A DNA stretch of 60,801 nucleotides from contig NZ_PJPV01000171.1 of NCBI RefSeq assembly GCF_002864045.1, positions 1-60,801 on the forward strand. The letters are read 5' to 3'. The notes beneath the pieces are model-generated. The model was given only the letters and a program-made list of their open reading frames with translations, did not search any database and was not told the DNA's origin. Position numbers and translations under genes: made by a program. Below, piece by piece: positions 35,237-43,384 of this stretch (positions within the stretch are counted from its first letter, which is position 1; each line of letters opens with the position of its first letter). The DNA comes from Endozoicomonas acroporae. GTDB lineage: Bacteria; Pseudomonadota; Gammaproteobacteria; Pseudomonadales; Endozoicomonadaceae.

Positions 35237-36235
35237 CTACCAGCCAAACAACTTCAGGTTTCTGGCCGGACGAAAGTTGGTTGAGAGAACAGCATGTTGA
35301 TTCGGGTTGTACCTGACCTCGGCATGCAGTTTCTGGTCACGGAGCAGGGCCGGAATATTTCTCACATAGAGGTTATGGTAATACACCTCTTTCAATGTCT
35401 TGATCATTCGGTGGCTAAAGTCCCCCTGGCTGCTCCAGGCAATAATACCGGGGCTTGGTAAAAAAGCATCGGCTGCGGTCTCTCTGTCGCGACTGGCGGA
35501 TACCACCATCATATAGGCAGGAATGTCCCTGTCTCTGCCTGTATCAATTTCTTCGATAATATCCGGATGCAGCGAGTTATAGACATAGCGATAGGGCAGG
35601 TCAAACATGGTGCCGGAGTGGCAGGTGTCAACGAAGATCAGCAGCCTTGTGCTGTTATGAAAGCGTTTGAAGGCATGATGCAGTTCATCATCGGAAATAA
35701 CATCGCGACCACAGACCAATAGCTCATCCATATGATCTGACTCATCACCACTGGTATCCGGTCTGCGGGTACCGTGTCCGCTGAAACTGATGATTATGCG
35801 ATGTGGCCGGGCTTCACTGTGGGTTTGCTCTGCCAGACGTTCAATTTCCGCGAGGACGATGGATTTTTTGAGTGGGCCAGATCGATCAGTCTGTACCTTC
35901 AGGGAGGTTGTCGGGATGCCCTTGCTGGTGGAGGCCCAGTTAAAAAAGTTCCAGGCATCATTACGGCAACCACCTAATGTTGGTACTTCCGGAATCTGAT
36001 CGTAGTTTTGCCCGGTAAACAGTCCCTTGATCAGATGCATATTTTCAAACTCGAAATAGAAGTCAGTGTCCAGTGGACACTGGTTGTCATAACAAACGGT
36101 CTGATCATCAGGCAAATCTGAATTGAAAGAACAGTAGGCGTTGAGTGGCGATAGCAGTATTAATGACAGACAGATAAGCTGCGTAATCGTGCTGAAAACA
36201 GACTGCTGAATTCGGGCTATACAGAAAGTGAGCAT
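35237..36235 (-). CDS. Secreted caspase-like (metacaspase-type) protein
   Basis: Predicted clan CD cysteine peptidase exported to the periplasm or beyond. Seen: 332 residues from the ATG at 36235 (AGG seven bases before); an ATG four codons upstream is possible. A signal-like hydrophobic stretch covers about residues 15-35. The catalytic His is in IIISFSGHGTR (about residue 154) and the catalytic Cys in LIFVDTCHSGT (about residue 205), the His-Cys dyad of caspases. The acidic HMDELLVCGRD between them fits the substrate-binding Asp of metacaspases preferring Arg/Lys. No death-fold, repeat or sensor domain follows. It stands alone next to the porin and tRNA-His. Target unknown. Confidence 0.8.
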   Translation of the reverse strand: MLTFCIARIQQSVFSTITQLICLSLILLSPLNAYCSFNSDLPDDQTVCYDNQCPLDTDFYFEFENMHLIKGLFTGQNYDQIPEVPTLGGCRNDAWNFFNWASTSKGIPTTSLKVQTDRSGPLKKSIVLAEIERLAEQTHSEARPHRIIISFSGHGTRRPDTSGDESDHMDELLVCGRDVISDDELHHAFKRFHNSTRLLIFVDTCHSGTMFDLPYRYVYNSLHPDIIEEIDTGRDRDIPAYMMVVSASRDRETAADAFLPSPGIIAWSSQGDFSHRMIKTLKEVYYHNLYVRNIPALLRDQKLHAEVRYNPNQHAVLSTNFRPARNLKLFGW

Positions 36236-36438
36236 GGTATGCCTCATGCTTGCAAGCTTGAGAAGTGATGAGTGTCGGGTAAAGATACCCGGGAGGCTGA
36301 ACGAAGATAGACGCTTATTGAAATATAGTGGTAAATCGCAGAAAAAAACAACGGGTCATGCTTGCAAGCTGAACAGCTTTCCTTATAATCAGCGGCGTCT
36401 GGTGAGGGATGGAGTTCTTTCCTGATTCAGATGTTGAT

Positions 36439-36515
36439 GGTGGGCGTAGCTCAGTTGGCAGAGCTCCGGATTGTGATTCCGGCGGTCGAGGGTTCGAGCC
36501 CCTTCGCCCACCCCA
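36439..36515 (+). tRNA. tRNA-His (GTG anticodon)
   Basis: A 77-base cloverleaf beginning with the extra G-1 typical of tRNA-His (GGTGGGCG) and ending with encoded CCCACCCCA. The D-arm TAGCTCAGTTGGCAGAGC, anticodon loop ATTGTGATT and T-arm GGTTCGAGCC are all in place. It lies between the caspase-like gene and the FGGY kinase gene, with no neighbouring tRNA. Confidence 0.97.
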
Positions 36516-36544
36516 TCTTCCCTCCCTTGCAAACCTTCCAATTC

Positions 36545-38119
36545 TTACCCCCATGATTGTTGATCCTTCAGCATCTTTATAAATATGTCGTATTTTGCCT
36601 GGTAAAAATCAGCCAGCTGCTGGTCGGGTTCTATTCGTTCGTGATAGCGACTCATGGCTCTCATGGCATCCTCAATACTGTCGTAGATACCCGCGGCCAC
36701 CGCTGCGGTGATGGCTCCGGACAGCAGCATATTTTCTCTCTCTTCCGGAATGGCCGCAGGAATATTGAGTATGTTGATATGTTCAGTGAGCAGTCGTTGG
36801 TTCTTTGCCAATCCTCCGGTGGGGATCAACAGTTCAATGTGATACCCGGCTTTTGTTAACTTCTCTAACTGATAGCGTGCATCCAGGGCCAGGGCCTGAA
36901 TACTGGCAAGGTACAGCACAGCAAGCGACTGATGACTTTTATCCAGGGTAAGGCCGGTAATCATTCCACGCTGTGGTTGATCCACTTCAGGCGCATCAAA
37001 GTAAGGGAGCATATGCAGGTGCGCGGTCAGTTTGCTGACACTGTCAGCGTATTCCGATCGATCGTTATCCGCCAGCTCATAGAGAATCTGATTAAGGTAT
37101 TCATGAGCCCCGATCCCCAGGCTGACAGCGATATCATAGATTGAGCTGTAAGCCGGGTGTGAGGTAATGATGTGATCAATAAAGGCACCTGCCGCCGTTT
37201 GCCGGGCGTATATCAACGAGTAACCTTCCAGCACCGAAGGGTAGGGGCCATCTGCTCCATCGCAGGTCAACCTATCCCTGCTGAACGCGACGTAGTTGGA
37301 TGAAGTTCCACCGATAAAACTGACTCTTGTGGTAATACAGTCCAGTGGTTGCTGGCTGTCCGGGTGATTGCTGGCCAGTATCGTGGCGAGGGCGCCGCCA
37401 TAGGCATCAACGATACCTGTGGCAACCGGGGTTCCCTGTTTGAGGTTCAGTTGGTCAGCGGCACTTTGGCACAGGCCATCCCCGATGGCTGCACCAATCT
37501 CAAGGGATTCACCCTTGAATCGTCCCTCAATATCAATATTCAGTTGGGCAGCAGCATTTTTGGTAAAGGTATGACTGGTCGAATCAGGTGTTCTGGTCAA
37601 GCAGGCCGTTAGCTTCCAGGTGACATAATCATAGAGGTCGAGGATGCAGGTGGCGGCTTGCCAGGTTTCCGGCGCACACTGGAAGAGCCAGAGTAATTTA
37701 CAGCAGTTACTCCTGGCGTTGATGCCAGGACCCGCATGGCCAAATAGTCCCGGGTGCTCTCTGGCGATAGTGGCAGCCTGTTGACTGGCGCGGCTGTCCA
37801 TCCAGCCAAAAGTGTCAGCACGATTGCTCCCGGGCAGGTGAACAGGTTGCATCCGCTGGTCCAGCAGAACCAGGGAGTAGGTGGTATCAATACCGATCCC
37901 GATAATATCCTCCTGATTCAGCGGGTGTTCAGCGATTAATCGGTTAACGCCGGTGACCAGGGCCTCCCAGATATTCCCGGAACAGAACTCCATGGTACTG
38001 GCTGTTTTCCAGATCAGAAGTGGCTCTTCATTATGGGCAAGGACATGCCCTTCCGGGGAAACAAAAGCGCTGCGCAAACTGTGGGTGCCAACATCGATAC
38101 TGAGCAAAACAGGCCGCAT
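36545..38119 (-). CDS. FGGY-family pentulose kinase (ribulokinase-like)
   Basis: ATP-dependent sugar kinase of the FGGY superfamily, probably phosphorylating a keto-pentose such as D-ribulose. Seen: 524 residues from the ATG at 38119; the frame is open for 59 more codons upstream, but the family begins here with LLSIDVGTHSLRSAF. Further signatures are IGIGIDTTYSLVLLD, FGWMDSRASQQA, GTPVATGIVDAYGGALAT and the C-terminal ELLIPTGGLAKNQRLL. Length and the GIDTTYSLV motif fit the FGGY-type pentulose kinase group rather than glycerol or xylulose kinase. It is divergent from the GDPD gene with only 87 bp between starts, so the two may share control. Confidence 0.85.
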   Translation of the reverse strand: MRPVLLSIDVGTHSLRSAFVSPEGHVLAHNEEPLLIWKTASTMEFCSGNIWEALVTGVNRLIAEHPLNQEDIIGIGIDTTYSLVLLDQRMQPVHLPGSNRADTFGWMDSRASQQAATIAREHPGLFGHAGPGINARSNCCKLLWLFQCAPETWQAATCILDLYDYVTWKLTACLTRTPDSTSHTFTKNAAAQLNIDIEGRFKGESLEIGAAIGDGLCQSAADQLNLKQGTPVATGIVDAYGGALATILASNHPDSQQPLDCITTRVSFIGGTSSNYVAFSRDRLTCDGADGPYPSVLEGYSLIYARQTAAGAFIDHIITSHPAYSSIYDIAVSLGIGAHEYLNQILYELADNDRSEYADSVSKLTAHLHMLPYFDAPEVDQPQRGMITGLTLDKSHQSLAVLYLASIQALALDARYQLEKLTKAGYHIELLIPTGGLAKNQRLLTEHINILNIPAAIPEERENMLLSGAITAAVAAGIYDSIEDAMRAMSRYHERIEPDQQLADFYQAKYDIFIKMLKDQQSWG

Positions 38120-38206
38120 CTGTGATAATGTCCTTGAAACAGTGTTTCGGGTAAGAATAGCTCCGTTCCTGCATTTGGACAGGGGTGTTTTAAGGTGGGT
38201 AAATTC

Positions 38207-38920
38207 ATGCACATGAGCAGGATAATCGGGCATCGGGGGCTGGCAGGAGAGGCTCCGGAAAATACCCTGGCAGGCATCAGGCTGGCTGCTGAGCACGGGC
38301 TGAAATGGATCGAGGTGGATGTTACTCTGTCAGGTGATGGTACTCTTGTGCTTTTTCATGACCGGCGACTGAACCGTACCACCAATCAAAAAGGTCGCTT
38401 GAAGACGTTAACCTGCTCTGATCTGGCAACAATCGATGCCGGAAGCTGGTTTTCAGGGCAATTTTCGGGTGAGCCGATTCCTCAGCTTGGAGCGGCGCTT
38501 AAGCTTATAAAAGAACTTGGGCTTGGGTTGAACCTTGAGCTGAAAACCAATGGCTGCTCAAAGTCGAGGTTGGTAGAAGCGGTAGTAAAGACCTTGGCCG
38601 AGGTTGAGTTGCCAAACGATCGGCTATTGGTTTCCAGTTTTAATTATGCGGCACTTGTCCGTTTTTCAGATTGTTCCGATATTCCGGTTGGCTGTTTGTT
38701 TGAGCGATTGCCAATGAACTGGCACAAGAAAGCATTACGGGTCAACGCGGTATCCATCCACCTCAACAGTAAGCGAACGGCAAAACGACACATTTCGCGA
38801 GTAAAGTCCAAAGGCTATGAACTGTATTGCTACACCGTTAACTCTCCGGCGGTTGCCAGACAACTGATTGATGATGGCGTTGATGGTGTTTTTTCTGATT
38901 ACCCTTTGGCAGATCACTAA
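38207..38920 (+). CDS. Glycerophosphodiester phosphodiesterase
   Basis: Hydrolyses glycerophosphodiesters from phospholipid turnover to glycerol-3-phosphate and an alcohol. Seen: 237 residues with IIGHRGLAGEAPENTLAGI (catalytic HR and the metal-binding ENT), WIEVDVTLSGDG, LFHDRRLNRTTNQKG (second catalytic His), LNLELKTNG and the terminal DGVDGVFSDYPL. The ATG at 38207 is chosen because AAGGTGGG is seven bases before it; a GTG at 38195 overlaps that ribosome-binding site. No signal peptide, so a cytoplasmic UgpQ-like enzyme. Confidence 0.92.
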   Translation: MHMSRIIGHRGLAGEAPENTLAGIRLAAEHGLKWIEVDVTLSGDGTLVLFHDRRLNRTTNQKGRLKTLTCSDLATIDAGSWFSGQFSGEPIPQLGAALKLIKELGLGLNLELKTNGCSKSRLVEAVVKTLAEVELPNDRLLVSSFNYAALVRFSDCSDIPVGCLFERLPMNWHKKALRVNAVSIHLNSKRTAKRHISRVKSKGYELYCYTVNSPAVARQLIDDGVDGVFSDYPLADH

Positions 38921-39006
38921 AAGCATGGTGGTTGAAGTCCCGGTGCTGACCGGAGAAATCACGCCGCAAAAAAGAACAGGCTGGGTCAGCCTGCTCATGG
39001 TGAACT

Positions 39007-39549
39007 TTAAAGCTCGTCCACTTCTCTCAGGTATTTGAACAGCTTTCGCGCCGCTGCCGGGGGCTTATCCTGAGACGCTTCTTTCTGGGCATTACGGACC
39101 AGTTGGCGGATATGCTGGTGGTCAGCTTCCGGGTAGTGCTCCAGGTATTCAGTTAATACAGTGTGACTGTCATCATCACGAATCAGCTGGTCACGCCACC
39201 GCTCCAATTGATGAAACCGGCGGTTGTACTCTTCACTGGAGGAATCCAGCTGGTTAAGCAGCTCCATGATCGGCTCAATGTCCTGGTCTGCCATCAGTTT
39301 GCCAATAAAGCCCAGATGACGCTTTCTGGCATTGTTGCTTTTGATGCGCTTGCTCTCATCCAATGCTGCACGCAGGCGATCATTCAGTGGCAACTTATCC
39401 AGCAGTGCCGGTTTCAGTTCCATCAGCCGGGCACCAATGTTCTTAAGCTCATCCATGTCCCGCTTCAGCTCAGATTTGCTGACATAGATGATTTCCTCGG
39501 TTTCTTCATCGTCCCAGGCTTCCTGGATACGACGGCTCTTTTTACTCAT
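39007..39549 (-). CDS. darP: Dual-action ribosomal maturation protein DarP (YjgA)
   Basis: Binds late 50S precursors and promotes maturation of the peptidyl-transferase centre. Seen: 180 residues, highly charged and helical, with YVSKSELKRDMDELK, RRHLGFIGKLMAD-like KRHLGFIGKLMADQDIEPI, RFHQLERWRDQLI and LRNAQKE-like LVRNAQKEA. In most gammaproteobacteria this gene is directly divergent from pmbA. Here the two are still divergent, but 5.2 kb of accessory genes separates them. Confidence 0.93.
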   Translation of the reverse strand: MSKKSRRIQEAWDDEETEEIIYVSKSELKRDMDELKNIGARLMELKPALLDKLPLNDRLRAALDESKRIKSNNARKRHLGFIGKLMADQDIEPIMELLNQLDSSSEEYNRRFHQLERWRDQLIRDDDSHTVLTEYLEHYPEADHQHIRQLVRNAQKEASQDKPPAAARKLFKYLREVDEL

Positions 39550-39746
39550 AGAGAATGGCCATTGATGGGAATCTGCCTGATGTTATTTATCAGAAAGCAG
39601 TTCCATGGATGGAAAATGGATTTCCCGGTATTTTACTTCAGAATGCTTTTCAATTGGGATGTTTTTCCGCAACTCCCGTTGTCGTTTTGTTGCGGGCCTG
39701 GTGTGTCGGTGAGCTCCTGTTATACGGTTTCAGTGCAATTGATGGG

Positions 39747-39914
39747 TTCTTTTATTGAACTCCAAACTCCGTTCGCCTTGAGCGGAGTCAAAGGCGGAAA
39801 CTCCGGACTCTGATAGATCGTGCCAAGCACCCTTCGACTCCGCTCAGGATGAACGGGGTTTGGGTGCCATTGAGAGAGGAATTTATCAATTACATTGAAA
39901 CCATGTACTGTGGC
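39747..39914. repeat. Dispersed palindromic repeat, family C, copy 2
   Basis: The core 39790-39857 is 65/68 identical to 33473-33540. The right border CATTGAAACCATGT is the complement of the left border of copy 1. CTCCGTTCGCCTTGAGCGGA and the later CCGCTCAGGATGAACGG pair with each other. It occupies most of the 430-bp gap between darP and the aminotransferase gene, at one edge of the inserted block. Confidence 0.6.
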
Positions 39915-39979
39915 GAGGCCGGATATAAATGACAGTTGTCTTGCAACATGGCGTTACCATTTATGCGTCATCTGGCAAA

Positions 39980-41212
39980 TCACGCAGAAATATCTGCCAG
40001 AACGTTAAGCACCCTGTCTATCTCTTCTGGCGTATGGTAGTGGACAAAGCCTATCCGCAGTAACCCATCCCGCTCCTGAAGCTTGAGCCGGTCAAGCAGA
40101 TCCAGTGCATAGAAATGGCCGGACCAGGTATAGATACCGTGCCGGGCCAGCAGTTGTGCCAGCCTGGCCGAGGATTGTCGGTGGTGGGCCAGGGCAAAGG
40201 TGGGGGTTCGGTCAGCCGTGGTATCAGAGCCGTACAAGGTGAACCCGGTCATGTGGTTGAGACCATCAAGAAACCGTTGCGACAACTGTTGCTCGTGCTC
40301 CTCGATCCAGCGGGCCGACGTCTGCAATCCCTTGCGGTCATGGTCAGAACCGGTGAGCCAGCCATGGTATTGAATGCAGGCCAGCAATCCGGCAATCGCG
40401 GTAAAGTTCTGTGTCCCTGTCTCCCAGCACCAGGGTGGCTGGTCATTTGCTGCACGGACTTTATAGGGCTTCAGGCTGCACAGCAGTTCTGGCCGACCAT
40501 ACGTCACCCCCAGGTAAGGGCCGCAGAACTTGTAGGCCGAACAGGTCAGGAAATCCACATCCAGGGCCTGCACATCCGGTAACCGGTGGGCGGTGTAGTG
40601 AACGGCGTCAACATGGACCAGGGCATTCACGGAGTGTGCAGCCCTGATCAGTTCTGCTGCCGGGGTGATGCTGCCGGTCACGTTAGAGGCCAGGGTAAAC
40701 GCCACCAGTCGTGTTCTGTTGGACAGCAGGCGCTCAAGCTCTGTGACGCAGAGATTTTGACTGGCGGTAAAATCCATCGTCCGGACCGTACATCCCCGTT
40801 CCTCTGCCGCCAGCACCCAGGGGGTGATATTGGCGTCATGGTCTAGCGATGAAACAACAATCTCATCACCCTTTTGCCAGGTTCTGGCGATGGCTCTGCT
40901 CAGCGCCAGGGTCAGGGAAGTCATATTGGCACCGAAGGCAATGCTGTCAGCAGGGGCATTTAATAACTGCCCTGCGGCCTCCCTTGCCCGTTCCAGCAGT
41001 GCCATGGTTTCTTCACTGGTGGCAAAAAAACCACCCAGGTTAGCGGAACCCGATTGCTGGTAATCCGACATGGCACTGATCACCGATACCGGAACCTGGG
41101 TACCTCCCGGCGCATCAGAATAGACGGCCCGCTGGTTTCCCTCTAACCGCTCAAGGGCTGGAAATTGCTCTCGGATGCGCTGGAGGCTGGTTGAGGTATG
41201 CTGTTTTTCCAC
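39980..41212 (-). CDS. Class V aminotransferase/cysteine desulfurase-like PLP enzyme
   Basis: PLP enzyme of the cysteine-desulfurase-like subfamily represented by Vibrio VC1184; reaction unknown. Seen: 410 residues with PLP ligands in SSLDHDANITPW, Asp and His in VHVDAVHYTAHR and the Schiff-base Lys (about residue 228) in TCSAYKFCGPYLG. A conserved WETGTQNFTAIAGLLA motif follows. GTG start with GGAGG seven bases upstream. It overlaps the end of the 2OG dioxygenase gene by 70 bp, so expression is tightly linked. The pairing suggests both act on the same amino-acid-like substrate. True Fe-S-type desulfurase activity is less likely, as the usual active-site Cys loop is not evident. Confidence 0.82.
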   Translation of the reverse strand: MEKQHTSTSLQRIREQFPALERLEGNQRAVYSDAPGGTQVPVSVISAMSDYQQSGSANLGGFFATSEETMALLERAREAAGQLLNAPADSIAFGANMTSLTLALSRAIARTWQKGDEIVVSSLDHDANITPWVLAAEERGCTVRTMDFTASQNLCVTELERLLSNRTRLVAFTLASNVTGSITPAAELIRAAHSVNALVHVDAVHYTAHRLPDVQALDVDFLTCSAYKFCGPYLGVTYGRPELLCSLKPYKVRAANDQPPWCWETGTQNFTAIAGLLACIQYHGWLTGSDHDRKGLQTSARWIEEHEQQLSQRFLDGLNHMTGFTLYGSDTTADRTPTFALAHHRQSSARLAQLLARHGIYTWSGHFYALDLLDRLKLQERDGLLRIGFVHYHTPEEIDRVLNVLADISA

Positions 41213-41865
41213 TGTTCATCCTCCAGGGTTACCGTAATAACGAAAACATCCCGATGCCCGGAGACTTCGCCACTGCTGACCTGCAGCGCAGAGGTATAGT
41301 GATAGACCCGACGGTCATTACAGTAAACAATATCCCCGGGCAACAGCGTAGCACTATAGGCAGGTTTTTGTTCCGGATGATAAAAAATTCCAGTCTCGGC
41401 CCCCTCGACGTTTTTGCGGTCAGTGCAGATGATGGCAATCAAGTCGAAGCCATCCTGGTGAATGCCTTCCGGCACTGGCAAGCCGTGATCAGCGCCGGAG
41501 CAGGTGATCCGGATTTGATGCACGCCATAAACGGTACGTGCCGGATCAAGACCGAAAAAACCGTTTACCTGTCTGAACAGGGATTGAAATTCCGGCAGCT
41601 CAGTCAGGGTCGGTTCAATTTCAGCAAATTCCCGCAGAATGTCGCCACTGAGATAATTGACCGAACGGGACTGGACAAAGTCATCGTGGGGTAATCTTTC
41701 CAGGCGTTCTGCAGGCCCGGTAAAGCGGGAGTAGCGGCGAAAACGGTAGTGACCGCTGACATAACGGTCAGCGGCAAGATTGGCAAAAAAAGGCGCAAAA
41801 GCGTTCAGGTCAAGATCGGTCAGCCGCTGATGTGAAAAGGTAAAATCAGGTGAAATAACAGCCAT
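41143..41865 (-). CDS. 2-oxoglutarate/Fe(II)-dependent dioxygenase (isoleucine-hydroxylase-type)
   Basis: Predicted hydroxylase of the 2OG-Fe_Oxy_2 (DUF2257) family, whose characterised members hydroxylate free L-amino acids such as isoleucine. Seen: 240 residues from the ATG at 41865 (AGGAGG six bases upstream). The iron ligands are His-x-Asp in EGIHQDGFDLIAI (about His136/Asp138) and distal His in RVYHYTSALQ (about 189), with an Arg in SGHRDVFVI for 2-oxoglutarate. It is first of a two-gene unit with the class V aminotransferase-like gene, which starts within it. The substrate is inferred only at the level of 'amino acid'. Confidence 0.85.
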   Translation of the reverse strand: MAVISPDFTFSHQRLTDLDLNAFAPFFANLAADRYVSGHYRFRRYSRFTGPAERLERLPHDDFVQSRSVNYLSGDILREFAEIEPTLTELPEFQSLFRQVNGFFGLDPARTVYGVHQIRITCSGADHGLPVPEGIHQDGFDLIAIICTDRKNVEGAETGIFYHPEQKPAYSATLLPGDIVYCNDRRVYHYTSALQVSSGEVSGHRDVFVITVTLEDEQWKNSIPQPASSASESNFQPLSG

Positions 41866-42119
41866 GGTCACCCTCCTGCCATTACTGATGCTGTTCTACA
41901 GTGTCTGCAACATAATAGACGACATAATCGCTACGCAGCGTGCCTGGTAAAGCTGGGCAAGCGTTTTTTTACCGGTTTGGCATCAGCTGCCATTGCCTCC
42001 GAATGGTCATTCTCCGTCCTGACGTTTGAGATCATTTGTATTGCTCAGTAAGGTATTGCATGAATCACCAGTTAGTTTAGATAAATTAGTGCACAAGGCT
42101 CTCTGCGCAAGTCTGAATC

Positions 42120-43271
42120 TTAATAAACTGCTTTTAGGGCAGATCCCGAATAAGTCAGCGGCTGGTATAAATAGTTTTTCATGGGATACGGCAGCGGCAG
42201 GTAGTCAGAGCCTGATGCCAGGACTTTTGCCAAGGGCAACCGGTTCTCTACCAGCCTTGAACGAATGCAGGTTCGGGCGCAGGCCATTAGCGTCCTCGGT
42301 TGATAAGCAGAAATGTAATTGTGCAGGGCATCAACAACGCCTCTGGCTGCAGTAATGTCCAGTGCGGTTTTACCAGATGCATTGGGAATATTGGCATTGG
42401 CACCATTGGCCCGCAGACTGTCAACGATCTCCGGCCGGTCTTTCTGAAGCGCCAGATGCAGTGGGGTATTGCCTGATCTGCCGGGTTTATTGGGATTGGC
42501 TCCATAGACCAGCAAGCTATTGGCCATACTGTTCATTCTGAAATGGAGAGCCCAGTTAAGTGGAGTCTGACCCCGCTTGTCAGGAATATCTGGATTGGCA
42601 CCTGCTTGCAGTAACGTGTTAACGCCCTCAACTTTGCAGTGAAGTATCGCATAGAGCAGCGGAGTCTGGCCCTCGGAGTCAAGGGCGTTGATATAGGCAC
42701 CTCTGTCAAGCAGGCAATTCAGGATCCTGGTGATCACTGTCTCGTTTATATTAAGAAGGGCCGTATGCAGTGCTGTGTGACCACAAATGTTACTGGCGTT
42801 CAGGTCGGCTCCCCTGTCCAGCAACAAATTGAGGGCCTTATAGTTGCCCAGTTCTGCCGCTTTCAGCAAAGGCGTACTTTGATCTTTCAACAAAAAGGGG
42901 GCAGGAAGATTCGGATCTGCACCGCGATCCAGTAGCGTCTTGACAATACCTTCCTCTTCCAGAAAGTGGATGGCAAAATGCAGAGGGGTAGAGCCACTCG
43001 CAAAGCAGATATTGGGGTCAGCTCCCTGGTCCAGCAAACAGTTGACGGTGGCCAGGTCATTATGCAGGATTGCTGATAACATCAGCTCTGGTAAATCAGC
43101 CGTCGTTGCCGACAACTGCCTGCTACCTGAAACAGCCACTGCAGATTCTGAATGATCGACTGATGTCGTGTTTTCAGGTAGTGGGAAAGACGCTGCGGAT
43201 GGGGATTCCACGCTGGCATCGTCTGCCATTTCCTGCGAATGGTCATGCTCCGTCCTGACGCTTGGTAACAT
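42120..43271 (-). CDS. Ankyrin-repeat protein with SOCS-box-like C-terminus (paralogue 1)
   Basis: Likely host-directed or scaffold protein. Seen: 383 residues from the ATG at 43271, chosen by comparison with paralogue 2. An acidic, disordered N-terminus (RTEHDHSQEMADDAS) precedes about eight ankyrin units between residues 65 and 315, with core forms GSTPLHFAI, LLDRGADPN, GQTPLLYAI and GNTPLHLAL. The last 55 residues read TLMACARTCIRSRL, then LPLPYPMKNYLYQPL. This resembles the SOCS box of eukaryotic ASB proteins (SL-x4-C-x3-IR-x-x-L then LPLP-x-x-LK-x-YL). In this gene the expected BC-box Cys is shifted by one position. No signal peptide. A paralogue lies 113 bp upstream on the same strand. 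The SOCS relationship is my inference. Confidence 0.75.
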   Translation of the reverse strand: MLPSVRTEHDHSQEMADDASVESPSAASFPLPENTTSVDHSESAVAVSGSRQLSATTADLPELMLSAILHNDLATVNCLLDQGADPNICFASGSTPLHFAIHFLEEEGIVKTLLDRGADPNLPAPFLLKDQSTPLLKAAELGNYKALNLLLDRGADLNASNICGHTALHTALLNINETVITRILNCLLDRGAYINALDSEGQTPLLYAILHCKVEGVNTLLQAGANPDIPDKRGQTPLNWALHFRMNSMANSLLVYGANPNKPGRSGNTPLHLALQKDRPEIVDSLRANGANANIPNASGKTALDITAARGVVDALHNYISAYQPRTLMACARTCIRSRLVENRLPLAKVLASGSDYLPLPYPMKNYLYQPLTYSGSALKAVY

Positions 43272-43384
43272 TGTTGTGTTTCCGTTCAAGATATACAAAG
43301 AACAGCAAATCGCTTAAAGAAAATAGTTCACAAGGTTCGCTACGCAAGCCTGAATCTAAATGACCTGCTTTCGGGGGACAATTC

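Noticed and set aside
36545..38296. Longer start for the FGGY kinase
   Set aside because: The 59 extra codons overlap the divergent GDPD gene and lack similarity to the family.
39980..41212. Assignment as IscS/SufS cysteine desulfurase
   Set aside because: The subfamily differs, no Fe-S assembly genes are nearby and the active-site Cys loop is not evident.
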